Below are positions 18,554 to 29,341 of a stretch of 64,000 nucleotides of DNA, piece after piece. The position numbers and the translations under genes are program-made. The notes beneath the pieces were generated by a model. That model was not told the origin of the DNA. It did not search any database and worked only from the letters and a program-made list of their open reading frames with translations. Position 1 is the stretch's first letter. Each line of letters opens with the position of its first letter. Source of the DNA: Mesorhizobium australicum (GTDB taxonomy: Bacteria; Pseudomonadota; Alphaproteobacteria; Rhizobiales; Rhizobiaceae); NCBI RefSeq assembly GCF_900177325.1, contig NZ_FXBL01000004.1, forward strand, positions 3,162,001 to 3,226,000, read 5' to 3'.

Positions 18554-18584
18554 CACGTCCTGCCTCTATTTTAGGCAGGACGTG
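18554..18584. terminator. Perfect 12-base stem-loop between cckA and urtA
   Basis: CACGTCCTGCCT and AGGCAGGACGTG pair perfectly around a CTATTTT loop. It lies 34 bases after the cckA stop and upstream of the urt promoter. It may end the cckA transcript and insulate urtA. No U-tract follows the stem on the minus strand, so a protein-binding operator is an alternative. Confidence 0.5.
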
Positions 18585-18617
18585 ATGGCTGATTAGCAAA
18601 TATGCAAAACCGCTGCG

Positions 18618-21212
<2,595 letters not shown>

Positions 21213-21394
21213 TCTTCCCCAGCCTTCATGCGCCCGGGCGGCGCGTGCGCGCCCTGCAGGCCGCTTGAATCACATTCTGATTATGCCGGAAAGGCCTCGT
21301 TCCGCGCCACGGGGGTTTTTCCCGACGAAACTGGCACCTTGCGACATCGCGCTCAGGGTGCATAGATTGCGGTTCCTGCGGGAGTTATCGGGGC

Positions 21395-22180
21395 ATGGGA
21401 TTGATCGAGAGCATCCAGAACGCGCTCCCTGAGGGGTATGCCAATGCAATACTGTGGCTGGCGGCGGCGCTCCTCGCGCTGGTCGTGATCCTCGGCCTCA
21501 TCCGGCTGATTCGCGGCGTTTCGGGCGGAACCTTCGTTGCCGGCGGACGCAACCGCCGCACCCGGCTCGCTGTCATGGATGCCGCGGCGGTCGACAGCCG
21601 GCGACGCCTTGTGCTCGTGCGGCGCGACGACGTGGAACATCTCGTGCTGATCGGCGGACCGACCGACGTGGTGATCGAGCGCGACATCCGCGTCATGTCA
21701 CGCCCGGCGCGACATGCAGAGCACCATGACGAGGCGATATCCGCTCCGGCCCATTCCTCGCCCGAGCTGGAACGCGCCCGCGCGCAGATGCGGCCCGCTC
21801 CCCATCCGGTATCGCGGCCAGCGGAAGCCCCGCGTCCCGTCGAACCGGTCCTGCCGCCGCGCCCGGTAGCCCCGGCATCCAACGTCACGCTGCCCCGGCC
21901 GACGATTCCAATGCCTGCTCCACCGCCGCCGCCCGGCGCGGCAAAGCCTGCGACGCCCGTGACGACGCCAAGGCCCTACGAACCCTCGAGGCCAGCGTCG
22001 TCCGCCGCTCCATCTCGCCTGCCGCCTGCCAAATCGCTGGACGACACGCTGCTCAACGAGCTGTCATTGTCGCTCGAACAGACGGCGTCCGGCTCGAAAT
22101 CTGCATCTCCGAAGAAGCCGGACACGTCCCTCGACGAGCAGATGAACAAGCTGCTCGGAGAAATCACGAAGAAAGCCTAG
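21395..22180 (+). CDS. FliO-like single-pass membrane protein with proline-rich tail
   Basis: A 261-residue protein. One membrane segment (AILWLAAALLALVVILGLIRLI) is followed by a compact domain of about 65 residues (LAVMDAAAVDSRRRLVLVRRDDVEHLVLIGGPTDVVIE, shown here in part by its LVLVRRD and LLIGG-type strands), which is the FliO/SpoA-like pattern. Residues from about 115 are Pro/Ala-rich and end with a charged C-terminus. It carries the annotation FliO in similar genomes, but no other flagellar gene is near. It may be a general membrane protein with a FliO-like domain. Confidence 0.65.
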   Translation: MGLIESIQNALPEGYANAILWLAAALLALVVILGLIRLIRGVSGGTFVAGGRNRRTRLAVMDAAAVDSRRRLVLVRRDDVEHLVLIGGPTDVVIERDIRVMSRPARHAEHHDEAISAPAHSSPELERARAQMRPAPHPVSRPAEAPRPVEPVLPPRPVAPASNVTLPRPTIPMPAPPPPPGAAKPATPVTTPRPYEPSRPASSAAPSRLPPAKSLDDTLLNELSLSLEQTASGSKSASPKKPDTSLDEQMNKLLGEITKKA

Positions 22181-22219
22181 GGGTTTTCTCAGCGCAGGCG
22201 CTGCGGCGAAATCCGCGCT

Positions 22220-22636
22220 TCAGTCGTCGCGGTAGACCTTTTCGCGGCGCTCGTGGCGCTCCTGCGCTTCGATCGACAACGTGGCGATCGGACGGGCGTC
22301 CAGCCGCTTGAGCGAGATCGGCTCGCCGGTCTCCTCGCAATAACCGTACGTCCCCTCGTCCAACCGCAGCAACGCTGCGTCGATCTTGGCGATCAGCTTG
22401 CGCTGCCGGTCCCGCGCGCGCAACTCGATGGCGCGATCGGTTTCGGAAGAAGCCCTGTCGGCAAGGTCCGGATGGTTGGCGTTCTCCTGCTGGAGGACCT
22501 CCAGGGTCTCGCGGGCCTCACGGAGGATGTCGCCCTTCCACGCAATCAGCTTGGAGCGGAAGTAGGCCTTCTGACGATCGTTCATGAACGGCTCGTCGTC
22601 ACTGGGTATGTAGTTCACGTCCGTGATCAAGCTCAT
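22220..22636 (-). CDS. dksA: DksA-type RNA polymerase-binding transcription factor, Cys-depleted
   Basis: A 138-residue protein of the DksA/TraR family, which binds the RNA polymerase secondary channel and works with ppGpp. The coiled-coil tip keeps DLADRA (the DxxDxA motif) and the ELRARDRQRKLI helix. The C-terminal zinc-finger region (YGYCEETGEPISLKRLDARP) keeps only one of the four canonical cysteines; the others align with Thr, Ser and Ala, as in other zinc-independent alphaproteobacterial DksA proteins. It converges on the FliO-like gene, with 39 bases between stops. Confidence 0.93.
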   Translation of the reverse strand: MSLITDVNYIPSDDEPFMNDRQKAYFRSKLIAWKGDILREARETLEVLQQENANHPDLADRASSETDRAIELRARDRQRKLIAKIDAALLRLDEGTYGYCEETGEPISLKRLDARPIATLSIEAQERHERREKVYRDD

Positions 22637-22939
22637 CGAGTCACCCCAAAACAGCTACCCGGGCGCCTATATATTCGCGGCACCGGGACCGCACAAGCGG
22701 AAAGGCAAGAGCATTCACGCAAAAGTCACGCCAGTTGAAAAATCGCAACGCGAGCACTTCGTCGCAACTCGCCCTGGCTGGCTGCGGACAAGCAACATCT
22801 TGTTTCGGCTGGTTCTTTTCTTTCGCCCTCCCGGGACGGCGAAGTGGCCGTCGAGAGTGGATTGCACGAATTCACGCCATTCACTAGACGATGACACAAG
22901 CACAGCCAAGGCGACCATCGAAAGCGAGGAGTGCGCAGA
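22637..22939. other. Divergent intergenic region (303 bases)
   Basis: This gap separates the divergent dksA and SixA-like genes and should hold both promoters. It includes an A/T-rich patch (CCTATATATTCGCGG at about 22667) close to the dksA start. I see no convincing coding frame, RNA gene, riboswitch or strong inverted repeat. Confidence 0.5.
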
Positions 22940-23440
22940 ATGAGCCGTCTTCTACTGCTGCGCCATGCGCGCGCGGCCTGGGCCGAGCCCGGAATGCGCG
23001 ATTTCGATCGCCCTCTCGACGTGACCGGCCGCGCCGACGCGGACGCCATGGGGGCCGTGATGGCAAAGGACCGAGTCCTGCCGCAACGCGTCATCTGCTC
23101 GTCCGCGAGGCGGGCACGGGAGACGTGGGACGCGGTCGTGCGGCACCTGCCCGTCGCGGACGTGATCGTCACCGACCAGCTCTACATCACAGACGCGACC
23201 GGCTACCTCAACTTCATCCGCGACAATGCCGAGGTCGACTCGCTGATGATCGTCGGCCACAATCCGATGATTGAGGACGTCTGCTTCGCCCTTGCGCCCG
23301 ACGGCAAGGACGATGCGACGGGCGCCCGGTCGAGCGGATTTCCCGCCTGCGGGCTCGCCGTGATCGACTTTCGCGGCAACCTGGCCGATGTCGCGCCGTC
23401 CACGGGCTTTCTCGAGGCCTTCTACACGCCAGGCGGATGA
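22940..23440 (+). CDS. SixA-like histidine phosphatase
   Basis: A 166-residue member of the histidine phosphatase superfamily. The N-terminal LLLRHARAAW contains the catalytic histidine, CSSARRARETW the second arginine block, and MIVGHNPMIED the second histidine. This short form resembles SixA, which dephosphorylates phosphohistidine on Hpt and NPr proteins. The ATG at 22940 lies eight bases after GAGGAG; a GTG nine bases upstream is less likely. It is just upstream of ycjX. The native substrate is unknown, but an orphan Hpt protein is encoded in the same window. Confidence 0.87.
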   Translation: MSRLLLLRHARAAWAEPGMRDFDRPLDVTGRADADAMGAVMAKDRVLPQRVICSSARRARETWDAVVRHLPVADVIVTDQLYITDATGYLNFIRDNAEVDSLMIVGHNPMIEDVCFALAPDGKDDATGARSSGFPACGLAVIDFRGNLADVAPSTGFLEAFYTPGG

Positions 23441-23530
23441 ACTTGCGGCCCAAGGCCATTCCAATGACCCGCTGCCTTGCCTATATCGGACGGCAGCGCC
23501 TCCGGGGCGGGGCATGACGAGGCAGGCGAA

Positions 23531-24985
23531 TTGGCGTCGCATACAACTCTGACCGACGAGGCGCTGATCGCGATCGATACGCTGGCAGGACGCCTGACAG
23601 GCTTCGGCAAGCCATCGCTGCGGCTTGGCGTTACCGGATTGTCCCGCGCGGGAAAGACCGTCTTCATCTCCGCCCTGGTGCACAACCTGATTCATGGCGG
23701 CCGCCTGCCGCTGTTCGACGCGGCCAAGTCGGGGCGTCTGACCAAGGCCTTTCTCGAACACCAGCCGGACGATGCGGTGCCGCGCTTCCAGTACGAGGAT
23801 CACGTGGCCGCCCTGCTTTCGGACCGCATATGGCCCGAATCGACCCGCGCGATCTCCGAGCTCAGGCTCACCATCGAGTTCGAATCGGCATCCGGCTGGC
23901 GCCGGACCTTCGCGCCGGGCCGCCTGTCGCTCGACATCGTGGACTATCCGGGCGAATGGCTCCTGGACCTGCCGCTCCTCGGCAAGGACTATGAGGAGTT
24001 CTCGAAGGATTCGTTCGACCTCGCCGCGCTCGACGTGCGGGCTGATCTTTCGGACGCCTGGTTGCGAGAAGCCGGCGCGGTCGATCCCACAGCCGAGGCG
24101 GACGAGATGACGGCGCGGCGTCTGGCCGAGACCTTCACCGCCTATCTGCGCGCCTGCAAGGCGGACCACCGTGCGCTCTCGACGCTTCCTCCCGGTCGTT
24201 TCCTGATGCCCGGCGACCTCGAAGGCTCCCCTGCCCTGACCTTCGCCCCCCTGCCCGGCCTCGCCGGCGCGAAACCGCGGCACGGCTCCCTCCATGCCAT
24301 GATGCAGCGCCGCTACGAGGCGTACAAGACGCATGTCGTGAAGCCGTTCTTCCGCGAGCACATCACCCGGCTCGACCGGCAGATCGTGCTGATCGACGCG
24401 ATGCAGGCCCTTAACGCAGGTCCGGGAGCGGTCGCCGACCTCGAACGCGCGCTGACCGAGATCCTCGCCTGCTTCCGGCCGGGTTCGACCAATTTCGTCA
24501 GCGGCCTCTTCTCGCGCCGAATCGACCGGATCCTGGTGGCGGCGACCAAGGCCGACCAGATCCACCACGAGAGCCACGACAGGCTCCAGGCGATCGTGCG
24601 CCGGCTGGCCGAACGAGCGGTGCAGCGCGCCGATCTTACCGGTGCCAAGGTCGACGTGCTGGCAATGGCCGCGATCCGGGCGACACGCGAAGGCACGGTG
24701 AAGCAGCGGGGCGAGACGCTGCCGGTGATTATCGGCACGCCGCTCAAGGGCGAGACGATCGGCGGCGAGACATTCGACGGCGAGACCGAGACGGCCATCT
24801 TCCCGGGGGACCTGCCTCGAAGGCCGGATTCGATCTTCAAGGATGACGCGGAGAAGACAGCGATCCGCTTCGTCCGCTTCCGTCCGCCAAGGCTCGAGCG
24901 GACCGCCGACGGCCTGACTCTGTCGCTCCCGCACATCCGGCTCGACCGGGCCCTGCAGTTCCTGATCGGAGACGCACTGGCATGA
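23531..24985 (+). CDS. YcjX-family predicted P-loop GTPase/ATPase
   Basis: A protein of about 484 residues with a Walker A motif in GLSRAGKTVFISALVHN and LDIVDYPGEWLLDLPLL downstream (switch/Walker B region), both typical of the YcjX (DUF463) family. These are stress-associated proteins of unknown biochemistry, nearly always encoded with YcjF, as here. The start is uncertain: a TTG at 23531 after GAGGCAGGCGAA gives an N-terminus like homologues (HTTLTDEALIAIDTLA), while a TTG at 23477 would add 18 residues. The 3' end overlaps ycjF by four bases. Confidence 0.88.
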   Translation: MASHTTLTDEALIAIDTLAGRLTGFGKPSLRLGVTGLSRAGKTVFISALVHNLIHGGRLPLFDAAKSGRLTKAFLEHQPDDAVPRFQYEDHVAALLSDRIWPESTRAISELRLTIEFESASGWRRTFAPGRLSLDIVDYPGEWLLDLPLLGKDYEEFSKDSFDLAALDVRADLSDAWLREAGAVDPTAEADEMTARRLAETFTAYLRACKADHRALSTLPPGRFLMPGDLEGSPALTFAPLPGLAGAKPRHGSLHAMMQRRYEAYKTHVVKPFFREHITRLDRQIVLIDAMQALNAGPGAVADLERALTEILACFRPGSTNFVSGLFSRRIDRILVAATKADQIHHESHDRLQAIVRRLAERAVQRADLTGAKVDVLAMAAIRATREGTVKQRGETLPVIIGTPLKGETIGGETFDGETETAIFPGDLPRRPDSIFKDDAEKTAIRFVRFRPPRLERTADGLTLSLPHIRLDRALQFLIGDALA

Positions 24986-26055
24986 CAGAGCCGCGCCAGC
25001 CGGCATCCTTTCGCCTGACGCCGGAACCCGAGCCGGCGCCGCCTCCCCCGCAACCGGCGCGCAAGCCGCGGGCGATCCGCAAGGAAGAGGTCGCAGTCGT
25101 CGTGCCGGCGGAAGTCGACGTCTTCGACAATGACGGGCTCGACGCGCTGGCGCCGCCGGCGCCGCTGAAGCCACGACCGCCGTCGCGGCTGGGCATCCTG
25201 TTCTTCGGCGCGCTCGGCACGCTCCTGTCCCTCGCGGTCGGTCTCTGGGCCGAGCGGCTCATCCGCGACCTGTTCTCGCGCAGCGACTGGCTCGGCTGGC
25301 TGGGCATGGGGCTCGCCGCGACCGTTCTGGCGACATTTCTGGCGATCCTCGTGCGCGAGCTCTATGCGCTCGCACGCCTCTCCTCCGTCGAGGCACTGCG
25401 CGAACGCGCCGGGCTGGCGGTCAGTACTAATGACGCGAGAGCCTCACGAACGGCGGTGGCCGACCTGGTCGTCCTCGTCGGCAAGAAGCCGGAAACCGCG
25501 GCCGGCCGCCGGGCCGTGGTCGACCTCAAGGGCGAGGTGATGGACGGCGCCGACTTCGTGCGTTTCGCCGAGGCTGAAATCCTGGCGCCTCTCGACGAAA
25601 AGGCCAGGGATCTCATTCTCGATGCGGCGAAGCGCGTGTCGATCGTCACGGCGGTGAGCCCGCGCGCACTCGTGGACCTAGGCTACGTGCTGTGGGAAGC
25701 GGGCCGGCTGGTGCGTCGCATGTCCGAACTCTATGGCGGACGGCCGGGAACGCTCGGCTTTTTCAGGCTCACGCGCTCGGTGCTTGCGCATCTCGCCGTC
25801 ACCGGTTCGATCGCCGCCGGCGACAGCCTGATCCAGCAGCTCCTCGGGCACGGACTGGCCGCCCGCATCTCGGCGAAGCTCGGAGAAGGCGTCGTGAACG
25901 GCATGATGACGGTGCGAATCGGCATCGCCGCCATGGAGACGGCGCGCCCCTTCCCATTCGACGCGGTGAAGCGCCCGAGCATGGGCGATTTCGCCTCCGC
26001 GCTCGCCATGTTCGCCTCCAGGAAGCGCGAGACGGCAGGCAGCGGGGAGGTTTGA
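24982..26055 (+). CDS. YcjF-like membrane protein (TIGR01620/DUF697 family)
   Basis: A 357-residue protein with a Pro/Ala-rich cytoplasmic N-terminus, two membrane segments (about LGILFFGALGTLLSLAVGLW and LGMGLAATVLATFLAILV), and a C-terminal helical domain ending in DFASALAMFASRK. GDSLIQQLLGHGLAARISAKL and VVNGMMTVRIGIAAMETARP are typical DUF697 stretches. It is translationally coupled to ycjX. The pair probably works together at the inner membrane under envelope or heat stress; the mechanism is unproven. Confidence 0.88.
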   Translation: MTEPRQPASFRLTPEPEPAPPPPQPARKPRAIRKEEVAVVVPAEVDVFDNDGLDALAPPAPLKPRPPSRLGILFFGALGTLLSLAVGLWAERLIRDLFSRSDWLGWLGMGLAATVLATFLAILVRELYALARLSSVEALRERAGLAVSTNDARASRTAVADLVVLVGKKPETAAGRRAVVDLKGEVMDGADFVRFAEAEILAPLDEKARDLILDAAKRVSIVTAVSPRALVDLGYVLWEAGRLVRRMSELYGGRPGTLGFFRLTRSVLAHLAVTGSIAAGDSLIQQLLGHGLAARISAKLGEGVVNGMMTVRIGIAAMETARPFPFDAVKRPSMGDFASALAMFASRKRETAGSGEV

Positions 26056-26171
26056 CCTTGCTTCCGGCGCCGCGCTCGCGCATTGTGGATAGGCGATGGC
26101 GGGTGACGAAGCATTAACCATTCGTGGCCATGCTCCGGTCAGCCCCGCTCCCGAGAATTGCCGGATCTGAC

Positions 26172-26717
26172 ATGATGCGCGTGAACCGAACTGCCCTTCT
26201 TTCGCTCGCTGCCGCCCTGCCGGCATTCCTGGCTCCAGCAATGGGCCATGCCGCGGATGGCGACGAACAGTTCTTCCGCTCGGTCCAGGGCGTGTGGACC
26301 GGTCCCGGCGAGATCGTTGCCGGCAAGTACAAGGGCACAAAGTTCACCTGCCGACTCAACGGAACGACGCCGTCGGGCAAGGTCGGCATGACGCTCGACG
26401 GCTCCTGCCGCGTTGGCGTCTTCTCGCAGCGCATGTCCGCGACGGTCGAGCGCAAGGGTCGCGGCTATCGGGGAACCTTCCTCGACGGCGCGGCGGGCGA
26501 AGGCCTCGACATCGTGTCGGGCGCGGTCGCCGGCAAGAAGGTCACGTTCTCCATCTCGCGCAACCAGTTGAACGGCGCGATGAGCGCGCGGATCCCGAAC
26601 AAGGACTCCATGAACGTCAGCGTGTCGGTCCGCGTCGACAGCCGGATGGTCCGCGTGATCGCGATGGACCTGAAGCGGACCAGCGAAGCGCCGGTCGCGA
26701 CCGTGGCATCCGAGTAG
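26172..26717 (+). CDS. Conserved secreted protein of unknown function
   Basis: A 181-residue protein. The N-terminal segment (TALLSLAAALPAFLAPAMGHA) is a signal peptide, giving a mature protein of about 150 residues starting ADGDEQFFRS. It is rich in short strands (VWTGPGEIVAGKYKGTKFTC, KVTFSISRNQLNGAMSAR) with two cysteines that could pair, so a small periplasmic beta-barrel-like fold is plausible. I do not recognise a named domain. Its start is at ATG 26172 or 26175. A TTAACCAT half-site resembling CtrA boxes lies at 26114. It converges on folK with no gap. Confidence 0.7.
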   Translation: MMRVNRTALLSLAAALPAFLAPAMGHAADGDEQFFRSVQGVWTGPGEIVAGKYKGTKFTCRLNGTTPSGKVGMTLDGSCRVGVFSQRMSATVERKGRGYRGTFLDGAAGEGLDIVSGAVAGKKVTFSISRNQLNGAMSARIPNKDSMNVSVSVRVDSRMVRVIAMDLKRTSEAPVATVASE

Positions 26718-27233
26718 CTACTCCCGCCACCACGATCCGTCCGCCGTCACCTTCTCGATCCCTCTGGTGTCGAGCCCGGTCAGATAGCTCGACACCTTGA
26801 CGTTCCTGATCGTCAGGTCCGGGGCGACGTCCGAAAGCGGCACCAACACGAAGGCGCGCAGAAACATGCGCGGGTGCGGCACTTCCAGCCCAACCTCCCG
26901 GATCGACCGTGTTCCGTAGAGAAGCACGTCGATGTCGATCAGCCTGGGCCCGAATCGCTCGCCTCTGACCCGCTTGAGAAAGACTTCGGTGTCGAGGCAC
27001 AGGTCGAGCAGCGCCCTCGGCGACCGCTGCGTCCTGACCTGCGCGACCGCGTTGAGGAAACTCGGTTGGTCGACCTTCCCCCACGGCGGTGTGCTGTAGA
27101 GCGACGAGACCTTGATAACCTTGGTCATGCGGTCAGCGTCGATCGCGCGCAGGGCCTTCGCCATCGCCGCCCTTGGGTCGCCGATGTTTCCGCCGAGGCC
27201 GAGATAGGCGGCCTCTTCACTGTGGCCAGGCAA
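26718..27233 (-). CDS. folK: 2-amino-4-hydroxy-6-hydroxymethyldihydropteridine pyrophosphokinase
   Basis: A 171-residue enzyme that pyrophosphorylates hydroxymethyl-dihydropterin in folate synthesis. It shows LGLGGNIGDP near the N-terminus, PPWGKVDQPSFLNAVAQVRT, the metal-binding GPRLIDIDVLLYG and PHPRMFLRAFVLVPL. The start is a TTG at 27233 (no earlier ATG in frame fits), overlapping the end of folB by 17 bases. It is the third gene of folP-folB-folK. Confidence 0.94.
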   Translation of the reverse strand: MPGHSEEAAYLGLGGNIGDPRAAMAKALRAIDADRMTKVIKVSSLYSTPPWGKVDQPSFLNAVAQVRTQRSPRALLDLCLDTEVFLKRVRGERFGPRLIDIDVLLYGTRSIREVGLEVPHPRMFLRAFVLVPLSDVAPDLTIRNVKVSSYLTGLDTRGIEKVTADGSWWRE

Positions 27234-27579
27234 TGGTGACCTCGACGTGATCCAGGACGCCGTTTACGGGCGCGTTCGGCTTTCTGACGGTAATGATGGC
27301 TTGGGTGATCGGCGCGAAGCGCTCACACAGCGCTCTGGCAATGTCGGAGGCCAGCGCCTCGATCAGATATCTGCGCCGTCCCGTCACGATCTCCTCGATC
27401 ACGCGAAACGCAGCGCCGTAGTCGACCGTTCCCTCGACACTGTCCAGTTCGACCGCATCCTGCACCTCGACGGCCAGCTCGGCGTCGACATAGAAGCGTT
27501 GTCCCATGCGCTCTTCCTCGTCATGGACCCCATGGCGGGCGAAAAAGGCGCAGTTCTTGAGCCGGATCACATAATTCAT
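27217..27579 (-). CDS. folB: Dihydroneopterin aldolase
   Basis: A 120-residue aldolase that makes hydroxymethyl-dihydropterin from dihydroneopterin. It starts MNYVIRLKNCAFFARHGVHDEE, which includes the conserved FARHGV, and continues with GQRFYVDAELAV, SVEGTVDYGA and VRKPNAPVNGVLDHVEV, all typical of FolB. Its ATG overlaps the folP stop by four bases and its end overlaps folK, so the three genes are coupled. Confidence 0.95.
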   Translation of the reverse strand: MNYVIRLKNCAFFARHGVHDEEERMGQRFYVDAELAVEVQDAVELDSVEGTVDYGAAFRVIEEIVTGRRRYLIEALASDIARALCERFAPITQAIITVRKPNAPVNGVLDHVEVTIAWPQ

Positions 27580-28424
27580 GGTGCGGGGAAACCGCTCTGC
27601 ATCTCCAGGATCGCATCGGCCAGCCTGAGCGCGTCGATGCATGCCGCCACGTTATGAACCCTGAAGATGGAGGCTCCACGTAACCGGAGGATGGCGCAGG
27701 AAACGGCCGTCGCCGTGTCGCGCTGGTCGACCGGACGCCCGGTGACATGGCCAAGAAACCGCTTCCGCGACGTTCCCACCAGCATCGGGTAGCCGAGGTG
27801 AAGCAGTTCACCGAATCGGGCGATGATCTCCAGGTTTTCGGCCGGATCCTTCGCGAAGCCGAAACCCGGGTCGAGGACAAGCGTCTCGTCCGGGACGCCG
27901 TTGGCGCGCGCGATCTCGAGCGTCTGTCGGAAGTAGGCCAGTTGGTCATCGATCGGGTCGGGAAGCTTGTCCCGGTCCCGGCCGTTGTGCATGGCGACCA
28001 GGCCGCAGCCGGTTTCGGCAGAGAGCCGTGCGATGCCGGCGTCGTGCTGCAGGCCCCAGATGTCGTTGACGATATGGGCGCCCGCGGTGACGGCGAGCCT
28101 GGCGGTTTCCGCGCGATAAGTATCGATCGACACGACGACATCGCGATGATGTGCGAGCGCCTCGACGACCGGTATCACGCGCCGCTGCTCCTCGAGCGCG
28201 CTCACCGGCTCCGCATCGGGCCGGGTCGATTCGCCGCCGATGTCGATGATGTCCGCACCGGCCGCGCGAAGGTCCAGCGCCAGCTTGACGGCATCCTCGA
28301 CCCTCTCGGTCCGGCCACCGTCGGAAAAGCTATCCGGCGTGGCATTCACGATCCCCATCACGACCGATTTCGGTCCGATTGCGATCTGCCGATCGTGCGC
28401 CAGTGACCAGGTTGCTTTTTTCAT
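27576..28424 (-). CDS. folP: Dihydropteroate synthase
   Basis: A 282-residue TIM-barrel enzyme, the sulfonamide target, joining hydroxymethyl-dihydropterin pyrophosphate to p-aminobenzoate. Signature sequences are VMGIVNATPDSFSDGG, DIIDIGGESTRPDA and, in the middle, IVNDIWGLQHD; the C-terminal FRVHNV with the phosphate-binding residues is present. No sequence change suggesting resistance is obvious. It is the first gene of folPBK. Confidence 0.96.
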   Translation of the reverse strand: MKKATWSLAHDRQIAIGPKSVVMGIVNATPDSFSDGGRTERVEDAVKLALDLRAAGADIIDIGGESTRPDAEPVSALEEQRRVIPVVEALAHHRDVVVSIDTYRAETARLAVTAGAHIVNDIWGLQHDAGIARLSAETGCGLVAMHNGRDRDKLPDPIDDQLAYFRQTLEIARANGVPDETLVLDPGFGFAKDPAENLEIIARFGELLHLGYPMLVGTSRKRFLGHVTGRPVDQRDTATAVSCAILRLRGASIFRVHNVAACIDALRLADAILEMQSGFPAP

Positions 28425-28557
28425 AGTTATCTAACGGTCGTTGGAATCGACGTGTTGCCTACTATCGGGAGCAATGCAACGAGATTCATCACGACTTCGT
28501 GAACACGTAGGGGAAGCCGGGATTGCCGTCCGGCGGCGGCTGGCGCATGGTCGCGGC

Positions 28558-29184
28558 ATGATGATCCGCACCGTTCTGGCCGCCGCGCTTTCGCTTCCGA
28601 TTCTCCTGTCCGCGGCCGTCGCAGAGGCTGCGAGCGTATCGCGGTCATACAGCTACTTCAGCATCGGCGGCGCGACATTGCCCGAACTCCAGGACGAGCT
28701 GACGGCGCGCGGCCCCACGGTCAAGAGCACCGGCCGGCGTCATCCGGGAGCGACGGAAATGCAGTTCGTCAACCGGCTCGACTACGACGAAAGCAATGGG
28801 AAATGCCGCGTGTCGAAGGCAAGCGTGACGGTGAAGGCGAAGATCACCCTCCCGCACTGGAAGCGACCAGCGGGCGCGGCCGAGGATACTCGCCTCATCT
28901 GGGGCGCTCTCGCCGGCGACATCAAGCGACATGAAGAAAGCCATGTCAGCATTGCCCGCTCCCACGCCCGCCAGATGGAGGTCGCGCTGCTGGCGCTGCC
29001 GCCGCAGAAGAGCTGCGCGATCGCGGCCGACAAGGCGCAGGAGACGATCCAGCGGCTCCTTGCGCGGCACGACGCCGAGCAGGAGCGGTTCGACCGCATT
29101 GAGCGGATCAACTTTTCGGACAGGATGGATCGCCTGATCCGCTACCGCATCGAGCAGATCGAATCGGGACGGATGAAGAACTGA
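28558..29184 (+). CDS. DUF922-type secreted protein with HEESH motif
   Basis: A 208-residue protein. A signal peptide (TVLAAALSLPILLSAAVAEA) precedes a domain that opens SVSRSYSYFSIGGATLPELQDEL and carries KRHEESHVSIARSHARQME, where HEESH resembles the HExxH zinc site of metalloproteases. This matches the DUF922 family of predicted Zn-dependent proteases; activity is unproven. It is divergent from folP and transcribed towards the MATE gene. ATG at 28558 or 28561. Confidence 0.8.
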   Translation: MMIRTVLAAALSLPILLSAAVAEAASVSRSYSYFSIGGATLPELQDELTARGPTVKSTGRRHPGATEMQFVNRLDYDESNGKCRVSKASVTVKAKITLPHWKRPAGAAEDTRLIWGALAGDIKRHEESHVSIARSHARQMEVALLALPPQKSCAIAADKAQETIQRLLARHDAEQERFDRIERINFSDRMDRLIRYRIEQIESGRMKN

Positions 29185-29341
29185 CGCTTTCCCCGGGCGT
29201 CGCGTGGCCCAGTCCATCGTCCTTGCAATCGCACGCGCAATGTCGCACATGGCGTTGGATTGTCGACGTGCCGTGGCTGAATAGTCCGTCGTGAGCGGTT
29301 TTCCCTCATGGCCGCGCGTCGAGCAGACTGGATCGATCGTC

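Noticed and set aside
22952..25174. 740-codon minus-strand frame opposite the SixA-like and ycjX genes
   Set aside because: Low-complexity Arg/Ala composition; ycjX on the plus strand has a Walker A motif and overlaps ycjF as expected.
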